NCBI GenBank assembly: GCA_029263795.1 | Contig: JAJUFI010000006.1 | Span: 1-41,187, forward strand | From: Alcaligenaceae bacterium | GTDB lineage: Bacteria; Pseudomonadota; Gammaproteobacteria; Burkholderiales; Burkholderiaceae_B | Reading direction: 5' to 3' | DNA: 41,187 bases | Shown: in pieces, positions 30,090-40,002 of the stretch | Layout: each line of letters starts with the position of its first letter | Position numbering within the stretch: position 1 is the first letter of the stretch | The notes under the pieces: model-generated | Told to the model about the DNA's origin: nothing | The model's input: only the letters and a program-made list of their open reading frames with translations | Database searches by the model: none | Position numbers and translations under genes: made by a program

Positions 30090-30790
30090 ACCACGCTCCT
30101 ATAGACGCGATTGAGACGGAACAGCCGTTCACGTTTGAGTATGGTTTCCAGGCTTTCGGGCGGCTGGCCCGGTGGCGCCGCCAGCAACGGAATACGCGGC
30201 ACAAGCGCCTGCATGTGCGGGCGGAAGGCCTGGTGAAAGCGAACCAGAAGATCATCAGGTTCGAAGAGAGTCATGCCGTATCCCCGCAACTCGGTACGGT
30301 TGAAATCCTTGATATTGCGGGTAACGATGGCGGCCGTATGACCGGGGTGCCGCCCCTTTGCGCTGCGACCCGCCGCAATCACATGCCAGTCCTTGGGGTC
30401 GCTGCGTTGCAGTCCGCTCTCGAAGCGTGTCACATCACCCTGGTTCGCCTGGGGAAATGCCTGCTGCAGGGCTGCCCATTGGGCCATAACGTCCTCGCTG
30501 GGCACACCCCAGATGCGGGCTGCATTGCGGCACCATTCCTTGCCGATCCGTTCACTCCAGACGGGAATGAAACAGCCTTGCGCGGCCAGTCGCAACAGAA
30601 CGCGGCGCAAGACATTGGAGAGCAGCACACAGGTGTCCAGGACCAATATTCCGGGGATGGAAACGACCCGGGAAGAAGTCTCCCATTTGCTGGAAGGTGC
30701 GGATGGGGTGGAAGAGTCGCCGGCCGAGGCGCTAGCCACTTCATCAAATATGAAGGCGATGTCCGCCTGTGTGTGTACCAGGGTGCTCAT
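30086..30790 (-). CDS. PIN-domain protein (VapC-like nuclease fold)
   Basis: A 234-residue protein with a PIN domain at about residues 47-175: ILVLDTCVLL (D52), WSERIGKEWCRN (E80, E85), DPKDWHVIAAG (D121/D124) and TRNIKDF (N149, D152). These are the acidic positions that bind metal in PIN ribonucleases. It most resembles the PIN_3-type group. A Ser-rich 45-residue N-terminal extension and a 60-residue basic C-terminal tail are unusual. There is no antitoxin-like gene next to it: recO lies upstream with a four-base ATGA overlap, and rarD downstream with a TTGA overlap. Its function, as an RNA-processing enzyme or a domesticated toxin, is open. Confidence 0.82.
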   Translation of the reverse strand: MSTLVHTQADIAFIFDEVASASAGDSSTPSAPSSKWETSSRVVSIPGILVLDTCVLLSNVLRRVLLRLAAQGCFIPVWSERIGKEWCRNAARIWGVPSEDVMAQWAALQQAFPQANQGDVTRFESGLQRSDPKDWHVIAAGRSAKGRHPGHTAAIVTRNIKDFNRTELRGYGMTLFEPDDLLVRFHQAFRPHMQALVPRIPLLAAPPGQPPESLETILKRERLFRLNRVYRSVV

Positions 30791-31374
30791 GAATAGCGCT
30801 GCAGGTCCAGCATTACCTGACGGGTTCGCAAGGGCCTGCCCAAAAGCTCGTCCAGACGCGCCCGCAACATGCCACGCAAGCGTTTTTCTTCGGACGGATC
30901 GTCAAATTGAGGTGGTTCACCCTCAAACCCGTAGCCGGTTTCCTCCAGCAGTGTCCACTCGAAACGACGCAGAGCACTGGCAGCACTGCCTCCACCAGCC
31001 AGCGCCTTCAGGGCTGCGTCATAGGCATCGTAAAGGCCGGGATGCGGATCCTCTCGCGGCAGCAGCCTGAGCAGCAGCTCATTCATGTACCAGCCCGACA
31101 TCAGTGCCCTGCCGGAAAGCGGGCGAATGCCGGTGAGTTCGGCCTTGCTCAGGGTCTTCACTTCGCCTGCTCCCGCCCAGGACACCTTCAGCGGCTGGAA
31201 GGCGGCCAGAATCGGACGCAATGCCGAATAGGGCCGCTTGGCCCCTTTGGCCACCATGGCCACATTGCCGTGTTCGCGTGAAAAAATCTGCACGATGAGT
31301 GAAGTTTCCCGCCAAGCGGAAGCATGCAGCATGTAGGCGCCGATGTCGCGTACGCGGTGACCGCGGCTACTCAT
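30787..31374 (-). CDS. recO: DNA repair protein RecO, short form
   Basis: Recombination mediator that with RecR loads RecA on gapped DNA. The N-terminal OB fold is clear (DIGAYMLHASAWRETSLIVQIFSREHG, then VAKGAKRPYSALRPILAAFQPL). The helical part continues to LRRFEWTLLEETGYGF and then jumps almost directly to LDELLGRPLRTRQVM. At 195 residues it is about 45 shorter than typical proteobacterial RecO, lacking most of the segment after GYG that in many homologues contains the zinc-finger or replacement region. No frameshift or stop marks the gap. The ATG at 31374 overlaps era by 8 bases. Confidence 0.9.
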   Translation of the reverse strand: MSSRGHRVRDIGAYMLHASAWRETSLIVQIFSREHGNVAMVAKGAKRPYSALRPILAAFQPLKVSWAGAGEVKTLSKAELTGIRPLSGRALMSGWYMNELLLRLLPREDPHPGLYDAYDAALKALAGGGSAASALRRFEWTLLEETGYGFEGEPPQFDDPSEEKRLRGMLRARLDELLGRPLRTRQVMLDLQRYS

Positions 31375-32251
31375 ACCCCAAATCGCGCAGCGCACTCTCG
31401 CGCTCGGACCAGCCCTTGCGCACCTTGATATAAACATCCAGGAACACCGGCTTTTCGAGCAGCTTGACGATGTCCTGACGCGCCTCAGTGGCGATACGCT
31501 TCATGTGGTTGCCCCCCGCTCCCAACAAGATGGGGCGGTGGCTTTCCCGTTCAACGACCACACAGGCAGCAATACGGGCACCAGTCTCGTTTTCTTCCCA
31601 CTGCTCGATAACAACCGTGCAGCCGTAAGGTAGCTCGTCACCCACCAGCCGGAAGATCTTCTCGCGGATCAGCTCAGCAACAATGAAGCGCATGGGCCGG
31701 TCTGTCAGCGTGTCGGGCTCGAACATAGGCTCGCCCTCGGGCAACCTGTCGCCGATTTCCTTCAGCAACTGGTCAAGCTGAAGATCCTTCACCGCACTGA
31801 CCGGGACCACAGCAACGTAAGGGAATTCCTTGAGGAGCTTGTCGGTGAAGGGGAACAGTTCGTTCTTCTGCTTTAGACGGTCGACCTTGCTCAGCACGAG
31901 AATGGTTTTGTCTTTCGGCAGCAGGGGCAGCAATTGGGCGTCGCCAGGCGTCCACTTGCCTGCCTCGACCACATGCACCACGACGTCGACGTCTGCAAGC
32001 GCCTGGGTGACCACACGGTTCATCATGCGGTTCATCGCCCCACCGTGGCGCGTCTGAAAACCCGGAGTGTCCACGAAGATGAATTGTTCGTTTTCACGGG
32101 TGAGCACGCCATTGATACGGTGCCGTGTGGTTTGCGCCTTGCGCGATACGATGGACAGCTTGGCACCGATCAGGGCATTGGCCAGGGTGGACTTGCCCAC
32201 GTTGGGCCGGCCCACGATGGCGACAAATCCACAGCGAAAAGGTGTACTCAT
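31367..32251 (-). CDS. era: GTPase Era
   Basis: Ribosome-associated GTPase that binds the 3' end of 16S rRNA and couples 30S maturation with the cell cycle. 294 residues. The G1 loop is GRPNVGKS (14-21), G3 is DTPG (61-64), and the type-2 KH domain in the C-terminal half has the loop [12 protein letters not shown] and ends [14 protein letters not shown]4, normally NKxD, reads SKVD at 121-124, an unusual base-recognition residue. Its ATG overlaps the rnc stop by four bases. Confidence 0.97.
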   Translation of the reverse strand: MSTPFRCGFVAIVGRPNVGKSTLANALIGAKLSIVSRKAQTTRHRINGVLTRENEQFIFVDTPGFQTRHGGAMNRMMNRVVTQALADVDVVVHVVEAGKWTPGDAQLLPLLPKDKTILVLSKVDRLKQKNELFPFTDKLLKEFPYVAVVPVSAVKDLQLDQLLKEIGDRLPEGEPMFEPDTLTDRPMRFIVAELIREKIFRLVGDELPYGCTVVIEQWEENETGARIAACVVVERESHRPILLGAGGNHMKRIATEARQDIVKLLEKPVFLDVYIKVRKGWSERESALRDLGYE

Positions 32252-33006
32252 TTGGATTCCTGATTCAAAGCCACGGGCAGGCGCAATTGGCCGCCACGCT
32301 TGCGGCGGCGCGGACTTCCGCCCTGCCCTTCCAGGGCGTCAAGCCGTTCCAGAGCCAGCTGCGCGGCCGATTGCTCAGCGGCACGGCGACTGGAACCAGC
32401 GGCCTGCACACGGATTTCAAGACGCGGCACATCGCAGGCCACCTCGAAAAGCTGATTATGTGCCGCCCCGTGCGTTGCCACAACGGTGTAGACGGGAAGG
32501 TCAAGCCGCATGGCCTGCAGGCGTTCCTGCAGAAGGGTCTTGGCATCCTTGCCCTGGCTGACGGGGTCAACCTCGCTCAGCAGGGTCTCATATTGAGAGG
32601 CAATGACACGATAGGCCGCATCAAACCCGCCATCAATGTAAATGGCGCCAAATACCGCTTCCAGTGCATCCGACAGAATGGACGGCCTGCGGAAGCCGCC
32701 GCTTTTCATTTCACCTTCACCCAGCTTGAGATAGTCGGACAGCGATAGGCGGGTGGCAATGTCCGCCAGCGTGGCCTGCCGCACCAGACTGGCCCGCATG
32801 CGCGAAAGATTGCCTTCATCCAGACGGGGGAACTGGTCGAACAGCAAAGACGCCACCACGAAATTCAGTACGGAATCGCCGAGAAACTCCAGGCGTTCGT
32901 TATGCGTGGCACCATGACTGCGATGTGTGAGCGCCTGCGCCAGCAGGTGGCGGTTGGTGAACTGGTAACCGAGAACCGATTCCAACCGGGTAAGTCGCGC
33001 CACCAT
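32248..33006 (-). CDS. rnc: Ribonuclease III
   Basis: Double-strand-specific endoribonuclease for rRNA and mRNA processing. 252 residues. The catalytic signature [13 protein letters not shown] carries the acidic metal ligands, with a second set in [18 protein letters not shown]. The double-stranded-RNA-binding domain follows from about residue 155 ([20 protein letters not shown]). A basic tail (SPRRRKRGG) extends the C-terminus. The start at 33006 shares a base with the lepB stop (TAATG), rather than the longer upstream frame. Confidence 0.97.
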   Translation of the reverse strand: MVARLTRLESVLGYQFTNRHLLAQALTHRSHGATHNERLEFLGDSVLNFVVASLLFDQFPRLDEGNLSRMRASLVRQATLADIATRLSLSDYLKLGEGEMKSGGFRRPSILSDALEAVFGAIYIDGGFDAAYRVIASQYETLLSEVDPVSQGKDAKTLLQERLQAMRLDLPVYTVVATHGAAHNQLFEVACDVPRLEIRVQAAGSSRRAAEQSAAQLALERLDALEGQGGSPRRRKRGGQLRLPVALNQESK

Positions 33007-33893
33007 TAACGCACCCTTCCGACCCGACTGGGTTCGCTGAAGTTCATCCAGATGAGGAAGGCACGACCGACAATATGGTCGTCCGGAACAAAGCCCCAAT
33101 AACGGCTGTCCAGGCTGTTGTCGCGGTTGTCACCCATCATGAAATAGTGACCTGGAGGAACCGTGCAGCGCACCGAACCGTTGTTGTAGCTGCAGTTTTC
33201 ACGGTGGGGGAAATTCGAGATGGGCATGTAACTCTGGCGCTGCTGCCGATTGAGCAAGATCTCATGGCTCACATCGCCGAGCTTTTCCGTATACCGGCCC
33301 ACGTAGGAAGAGCGATCGGGCTCGTAATAATCGCCCGAGCGCTCGGCTTCCACACGCTGCCCGTTGATGAACAGGGTTTTGTCACGATATTCGACCGTGT
33401 CGCCCGGCACACCCACCACTCGCTTGATGTAATCGATGGAAGGGTCCACCGGGTAGCGGAAGACTACGACATCGCCGCGGGCCGGGTTACCCACTTCCAC
33501 GACCTTGCGGTCGATGATTGGAAGGCGTACGCCGTATTCGTACTTGTTCACCAAGATGAGATCGCCATTCTGCAGTGTGGGCAGCATGGAGCCGGATGGA
33601 ATCCTGAATGGCTCGAACAAAAACGAGCGCAACAGGAATACGACCACGATCACCGGGAAAAAGCTAGTGCAGTATTCCACCCACCATGGCGGGCGGTTGG
33701 CCTTGTCATAGGCTTCCTGACGCAGCCGTGCCGCCTCGGCCTTGTCGAGCCCTGCAATGGATGGTTCGATGGCGCCCATGGCGGCGACTGCTGAAGTTCG
33801 CCGCTGGTTCTTGAGCCAGATAATGTCAAGACACCAGACCGCCCCCGTAACGACCATCAGGATGAAGAGAATCAGGGCAAAATCCCAGCTCAT
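33006..33893 (-). CDS. lepB: Signal peptidase I
   Basis: Inner-membrane serine/lysine protease that cleaves Sec and Tat signal peptides. 295 residues. Two N-terminal membrane helices (about residues 5-25 and 78-92) flank a cytoplasmic loop. The catalytic serine is S102 in [10 protein letters not shown] and the general-base lysine is K157 in [12 protein letters not shown]. The C-terminal box [17 protein letters not shown] is complete. It lies 21 bases downstream of lepA and overlaps rnc by one base. Confidence 0.97.
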   Translation of the reverse strand: MSWDFALILFILMVVTGAVWCLDIIWLKNQRRTSAVAAMGAIEPSIAGLDKAEAARLRQEAYDKANRPPWWVEYCTSFFPVIVVVFLLRSFLFEPFRIPSGSMLPTLQNGDLILVNKYEYGVRLPIIDRKVVEVGNPARGDVVVFRYPVDPSIDYIKRVVGVPGDTVEYRDKTLFINGQRVEAERSGDYYEPDRSSYVGRYTEKLGDVSHEILLNRQQRQSYMPISNFPHRENCSYNNGSVRCTVPPGHYFMMGDNRDNSLDSRYWGFVPDDHIVGRAFLIWMNFSEPSRVGRVR

Positions 33894-33914
33894 ACAGGTA
33901 GAACCTCGGCGACG

Positions 33915-35708
<1,794 letters not shown>

Positions 35709-35782
35709 ATACCCGGGAACGTGGGGCCCGCAGATGCGAACCGGATGAATCAGAGGGCCAGGAATTGAGCCTCTGCAACAAA

Positions 35783-35813
35783 GAAGGGGGAGCGCCCAGG
35801 GCGTTCCCCCTTC
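35783..35813 (-). terminator. Terminator after mucD
   Basis: A 13-base-pair stem (GAAGGGGGAGCGC with GCGTTCCCCCTTC, one G-U) and a 5-base loop; on the minus strand the stem is followed by TTTGTTG. It lies 38 bases past the mucD stop and separates the sigma-E module from the lepA run. Nothing else obvious is in 35709-35850; the lepA promoter must lie here or readthrough is used. Confidence 0.8.
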
Positions 35814-35850
35814 GCAACACGGCATTTTAGCCGGTTAGCATTTTAGCCGT

Positions 35851-37329
35851 TTATTTACGAGGAGTTATGGTCACCCACTGTGATTGATCACCGCGCATGA
35901 CCAGAACGGCCGCCGGACGGGACCTGTCGAGCTTGCCCACCACGCTCGCATACTGGGATGGGCTGGATATGTCCGTATCGTTGATGGTGAGCACGATATC
36001 ACCGGGGGAAACCCCGGCTTCGGCCGCGGGGCCTTCCACTTCCGTCACCTGCACACCTCCCTCGAACTGGAATTTCCCGCGTAGGGATGCCGGCACTTCG
36101 GTAACCGTCAGGCCCAGTGCATCAGCCGGCGCTGCCTGAGGCTGATTGCGCGGGCTGCCATCCTGCTCGTCGGAACTGGGCATTTCACCAACTTTGACAT
36201 TGAGGGACACCGAGCGGCCCTTGCGCCAGACATCCATGGTTGCACGGGTGCCGGGTTTGGTCTCGCCCACAATCCGCGGGAGATCGGACATCTGATTAAT
36301 GTCGCGACCGTTAAAGCGCGTGATGACGTCACCGGAACGAACACCAGCAGCATCGGCCGGGCCGCCCCGCTCCACATTGCTGACCATCGCACCCATGGCC
36401 TTGGGCAGACCGATGGCCTTGGCCACATCTTCGGACACCGTACCTATCTGCACCCCAATGCGGCCGCGCGTCACCTTGCCATGAGCCTTGAGCTGCTCGA
36501 CCACCTGCATGGCCTCGTCAATGGGAATGGCCAGGGAAATACCCATGAAACCACCGCTGCGGGACACAATCTGTGAATTCACGCCCACGGCACGGCCGGA
36601 AAGGTCAATGAGCGGCCCACCGGAGTTTCCGGGGTTCACCGCCACATCAGTCTGGATGAAAGGCAAATAATCGCCTGTTTCACGATTGAGCGCGCTGACG
36701 ATGCCTGCCGTCACGGTCGATTCCAGGCCGAAAGGCGAACCAATGGCCAGCACCCACTGCCCCTTGCGCAGAGTACTGGAGCGCCCGATAGGCAGGGGCT
36801 TCAACCCCTTGGCATCGATCTTGAGCAGCGCCAGATCGGTGCGCGAGTCGGTTCCCACGACCTTGGCACGATGTTCTTTGCCATCGTTCAGTGTGACAAA
36901 GATGTCGCTGGAACCAGCGATCACGTGATTGTTGGTCAGAATGAAGCCATCATCAGAGATGATGAAACCCGAGCCTACTCCACGCGGTACCGTGCGTTCC
37001 TGTTCGGAGGGTTCGCGATCGCCACGCCGTTGGCCCGGCATGGGTGGGAAAAAGTCCGGGCCGAAGAACCAACGGAACATTTCGTAGGGGTCATTGCCCC
37101 CGGGCCCCATGGGGTTGCGCACCCGCACTGTTTCAGTGGTCCGGATGTTCACCACTGACACTTCAGTCGCCTCCACCACTTGTGTGAAGTCGGGCATGGC
37201 CTGCTGCAATGCCTGGCCGGACTGTGCCTGAGCCATGTTGCTGACCGGAGCAAACACCAGCATGGCTGCAGTGGTTGCCCCAGCCAGCATGCGCACAATG
37301 CGTTGGTTGGCTAGCGGGTTGAATTGCAT
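35851..37329 (-). CDS. mucD: Periplasmic serine protease of the Do/DegP family (MucD-like)
   Basis: A 492-residue HtrA-type protease and chaperone. The signal peptide runs to about residue 36 (cleavage near AQAQ). The trypsin-like domain has H135 (TNNHVIAG), D165 (SRTDLALLKI) and S236 (PGNSGGPL). Two PDZ domains follow at about 275-375 and 400-490. It degrades misfolded envelope proteins. The position after rpoE-mucA-mucB is that of algW/mucD-like proteins of the sigma-E module. It starts 56 bases after the mucB stop. Confidence 0.95.
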   Translation of the reverse strand: MQFNPLANQRIVRMLAGATTAAMLVFAPVSNMAQAQSGQALQQAMPDFTQVVEATEVSVVNIRTTETVRVRNPMGPGGNDPYEMFRWFFGPDFFPPMPGQRRGDREPSEQERTVPRGVGSGFIISDDGFILTNNHVIAGSSDIFVTLNDGKEHRAKVVGTDSRTDLALLKIDAKGLKPLPIGRSSTLRKGQWVLAIGSPFGLESTVTAGIVSALNRETGDYLPFIQTDVAVNPGNSGGPLIDLSGRAVGVNSQIVSRSGGFMGISLAIPIDEAMQVVEQLKAHGKVTRGRIGVQIGTVSEDVAKAIGLPKAMGAMVSNVERGGPADAAGVRSGDVITRFNGRDINQMSDLPRIVGETKPGTRATMDVWRKGRSVSLNVKVGEMPSSDEQDGSPRNQPQAAPADALGLTVTEVPASLRGKFQFEGGVQVTEVEGPAAEAGVSPGDIVLTINDTDISSPSQYASVVGKLDRSRPAAVLVMRGDQSQWVTITPRK

Positions 37330-37385
37330 TTGGATCTCCCGTCAAAAATCATCATTCTGGAAAACGAGGCTGACAATTGGCCCGG

Positions 37386-38420
37386 TCAGGGCACAGCCAG
37401 CGGGACATATTCAGTGCGGTCGGCCAGATCGCGTACTGTCTCGGCCGGAACTTCTCCGAGCACAGTCAGCCAGTGGTCACCAATGCGCTTGCGGTACAAA
37501 CTCACCGCACCCTTGCGCATCAGACCGGCTTCGCGGGGCTGATCCCCGCTTTCCTTGTAAGCTTCGATGAACACCGACATGCTGGCCAGCCCGTCGGACA
37601 CCACCATTTGTTTCACCTGACGGCCCGCTTTCATGGGCCGCAACACCTGTTTCAGAGGCCTATAGCCGGGAGGCAGCGGAATGCGCCAGCCTTCGGACGC
37701 AAGGTCCACTTCCTGCACAGGGACTTCGACAACTTCCCAGCCTTTGGTGTTCCAGGCGGGAGCCAGCGCCTCAGGAGCAACCTTGGAACCAACCTGCAAA
37801 GTATTAAATACGATCTGGATCAGGACGCCTTCGGGGCCCACCGTTTGGGCGCGCAAGGGCAGACCAGTCTCCTTGTCGGCACAGAAGCGGTAACCGTAGC
37901 GGTGCGTGTCGCGCGGTTCCAGTTCCAGCACCTGACATTTCCGGCCCGCCACGCGTTCTGCGGCGTCGTGCAGGTTCAGCACATAATGAGTGGCAAGCTC
38001 CAAACCCTCATCGAACAGCACGGCGGGAAAACGTTCGGAATCACGCCTCTCCTTCAGCACGACCTTGTGGTCCGGCAGCAGACACTGCGTGATCTCGTTG
38101 TGGCGGATGTATTCCCTTGGTTGGCCATCCAGCATCGATACGCGTTCGCGCTCACCCGTGCCGTCGACCACATGCACGATCTGCGTCGACAGAACCGTGT
38201 TGCCCTGCTGATAGGTATACACCCCTGCGTAGTCCAGGCTGCGAGCTGCTTTGTGCATGCGCTGAAGCAGCTGTATGGCCTCGGGCGAGCGGGGCTCTGC
38301 TGCCTGGGCAGGCAAGTGGGCTAACAAAGCACTGCCGGCCAAAGCCGCTGCCACAAGTGCGCGGCCGGCGCGCGGCGCAAGCAGTTGCCTGGGCCTGCAG
38401 TCATGCAATGGGTGGTTCAT
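37386..38420 (-). CDS. mucB: Sigma-E regulatory protein MucB/RseB
   Basis: Periplasmic protein that binds the anti-sigma factor and protects it from the first protease until stress ligands release it. 344 residues. A signal peptide (RALVAAALAGSALLAHLPAQAA) is followed by the MucB/RseB fold: AIQLLQRMHKAARSLDYAGVYTYQQG at the start of the large domain, and the small domain with VSDGLASMSVFIEAY and the DHWLTVLGEVP-type end. The ATG overlaps the mucA stop by four bases (ATGA). Confidence 0.95.
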   Translation of the reverse strand: MNHPLHDCRPRQLLAPRAGRALVAAALAGSALLAHLPAQAAEPRSPEAIQLLQRMHKAARSLDYAGVYTYQQGNTVLSTQIVHVVDGTGERERVSMLDGQPREYIRHNEITQCLLPDHKVVLKERRDSERFPAVLFDEGLELATHYVLNLHDAAERVAGRKCQVLELEPRDTHRYGYRFCADKETGLPLRAQTVGPEGVLIQIVFNTLQVGSKVAPEALAPAWNTKGWEVVEVPVQEVDLASEGWRIPLPPGYRPLKQVLRPMKAGRQVKQMVVSDGLASMSVFIEAYKESGDQPREAGLMRKGAVSLYRKRIGDHWLTVLGEVPAETVRDLADRTEYVPLAVP

Positions 38421-38908
38421 CGTGAGCCTCCACCGGGCTCGAAGGAAACCTGCCGCACAGGCCCCACACCAGTGATGTCGTGATGCGCCGCAACGTAGTC
38501 ATAAAGGCCTTCGGCTTCCGGGGCGGCCTGCAACTGTGCATGCATCACTACCTGATCGCCCGTTGTGAAGTAAGGCATGGCCACCCAGGCGACCGCAGCC
38601 ACCGCGGCGGCAACAGCCAGCCCCGACACCCCGGCGCGTGCAAAGCGCCTGATGGGAGGTACACGGGGAGCAACAATCGGCGGTTCCTCATCGATGGCCC
38701 GGCTGATGCGAGCGTAGAGGAAATCACTGGGCTTGATGGCCAGGTCCTCGCTGCGCAGCACATCGCCGATCAAATGGTAGGTATCCCAGACGCGACGCCC
38801 ATAAGGCGTGTCCAGGTCCTCGGGCCGGATGTCAGCCTCAGCGTCTATCCAGGCGGAGATAGATGCCTCCAGGGAGGCCTCGTGTTCCTGCTGCTGTCTA
38901 GCCTGCAT
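38417..38908 (-). CDS. mucA: Anti-sigma-E factor (RseA/MucA type)
   Basis: A 163-residue inner-membrane anti-sigma factor. The N-terminal cytoplasmic domain (LEASISAWIDAEADI and TYHLIGDVLRSED) is the RseA/MucA sigma-binding motif. One membrane helix lies at about residues 88-112 (GVSGLAVAAAVAAVAWVAM), and the C-terminal part is periplasmic and ends near a Gly-rich tail. It lies 14 bases after rpoE and overlaps mucB by four bases. Regulated proteolysis of this protein would release RpoE. Confidence 0.92.
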   Translation of the reverse strand: MQARQQQEHEASLEASISAWIDAEADIRPEDLDTPYGRRVWDTYHLIGDVLRSEDLAIKPSDFLYARISRAIDEEPPIVAPRVPPIRRFARAGVSGLAVAAAVAAVAWVAMPYFTTGDQVVMHAQLQAAPEAEGLYDYVAAHHDITGVGPVRQVSFEPGGGSR

Positions 38909-38922
38909 CTCGAAAAAACTCC

Positions 38923-39528
38923 TTACCAGCGACGATCGGGATCATGATCGTCCCCCAAAACCGTCTTCAGCTGCGCCGCGATTGCTTCGCGCGCCCGAAA
39001 TATTCTTGACCGCACCGTGCCGATGGGACACGCCATGCTCTGCGCGATGTCTTCGTAACTCATACCTTCAATTTCACGCAGAAGGATGGCTGTACGGAGT
39101 TCCTCAGGCAGAGCCTGCATGGCAGCATTCACCGTTTCGGCAATCTGGCGGCTCGCCAGCATTGATTCCGGTGTGCTGATGTCAGTTAGGTTGTCGATTC
39201 CGTCAAAAGTTTCACCATCTTCGTTTTCCATGACGGAAGAAGTGTTCGGACGGCGACCGTTTGCCGCCTGCCAGTTGCGGGCGGTGTTGATTGCAATGCG
39301 GTAAAGCCAGGTGTAGAAGGCGCTTTCCCCGCGGAACTGCCCGATGGCCCGATACGCCTTGATGAAGGCTTCCTGGGTGACATCTTCGATTTCGGACGGG
39401 TCGCGAATCATGCGCGATAGCAGGCGCATGATCTTGCGCTGATACTTGAGCACCAGCAGATCGAAGGCGCGCTTGTCCCCTCGCTGTACGCGCGCAACGA
39501 GCGCTGCATCGACATCACGCTGGTTCAT
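38923..39528 (-). CDS. rpoE: RNA polymerase sigma-E factor
   Basis: An ECF sigma factor of the RpoE/AlgU group, 201 residues. Region 2 runs YQRKIMRLLSRMIRDPSEIEDVTQEAFIKAYRAIGQFRGESAFYTWLYRIA. Region 4 has ALPEELRTAILLREIEGMSYEDIAQSMACPIGTVRSRIFRAREAI. It controls envelope and periplasmic protein folding genes. Its ATG overlaps the YgfX-like gene by four bases, so it seems driven at least partly from the fabF side. I did not find a GAACTT-type self-promoter in front of it. Confidence 0.96.
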   Translation of the reverse strand: MNQRDVDAALVARVQRGDKRAFDLLVLKYQRKIMRLLSRMIRDPSEIEDVTQEAFIKAYRAIGQFRGESAFYTWLYRIAINTARNWQAANGRRPNTSSVMENEDGETFDGIDNLTDISTPESMLASRQIAETVNAAMQALPEELRTAILLREIEGMSYEDIAQSMACPIGTVRSRIFRAREAIAAQLKTVLGDDHDPDRRW

Positions 39529-39989
39529 GAATTTTCCTTATTCTGATGGCTGTTTTTCCGCTGCAGGCTCGTTTCCACAAGCAGGATGAGCTCACTCCAA
39601 AGTGGGGCCGGAACGGCGGATTTCCAGACGACCATATGCATGACCCGCCGTGGATCCTCATCTGGACGCAGCCCAAGAGTAACCCAGCCGGGCCCTTGCC
39701 ACACATGTACCAGATGCAGGCCATCAGACCTGCCTGCAACGCGAAAGTTGCAGTTGGTGGGACACCAGGACAGAAAAATGGGAGGACGGAGACGACTGCG
39801 ACGCAAGCGCAGCCAGACCAGGAGCGCTGCCAAAAGAAGGATTGCCGTGGCGACGGGATGCCAGTCGTTGCCCAGTATCAGGCGAATGGCCGCCACGACA
39901 ATGCTGAAGACCCCCAGGGTGAGGACCAGCGCTTCAGCAACGCTGGCCCCCGGCGAGGCACGTGTAGACCAGGTGACCTGCCCGTTCAC
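39525..39989 (-). CDS. Small inner-membrane protein, possibly YgfX-like
   Basis: About 154 residues. Two adjacent membrane helices (ALVLTLGVFSIVVAAIRLIL and VATAILLLAALLVWL) are followed by a basic RLRRSRLRPP stretch and a soluble beta-rich part with GPGWVTLGLRP, ending VWKSAVPAPLWSELILLVE. This layout resembles YgfX/CptA proteins, which in E. coli pair with SdhE; the resemblance is by layout only. The start is uncertain: GTG at 39989 (13 bases after the fabF stop) is preferred; an ATG at 40070 would overlap fabF by 68 bases. Its stop overlaps rpoE's start. Confidence 0.65.
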   Translation of the reverse strand: MNGQVTWSTRASPGASVAEALVLTLGVFSIVVAAIRLILGNDWHPVATAILLLAALLVWLRLRRSRLRPPIFLSWCPTNCNFRVAGRSDGLHLVHVWQGPGWVTLGLRPDEDPRRVMHMVVWKSAVPAPLWSELILLVETSLQRKNSHQNKENS

Positions 39990-40002
39990 CCTGGGGTGCC
40001 GG

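Noticed and set aside
30086-30790. PIN gene as half of a toxin-antitoxin pair
   Set aside because: No small antitoxin frame lies beside it; both neighbours are recO and rarD with overlapping codons.
35709-35825. N-terminal extension of LepA by 39 codons
   Set aside because: It would translate the mucD terminator hairpin; LepA proteins start at [18 protein letters not shown].
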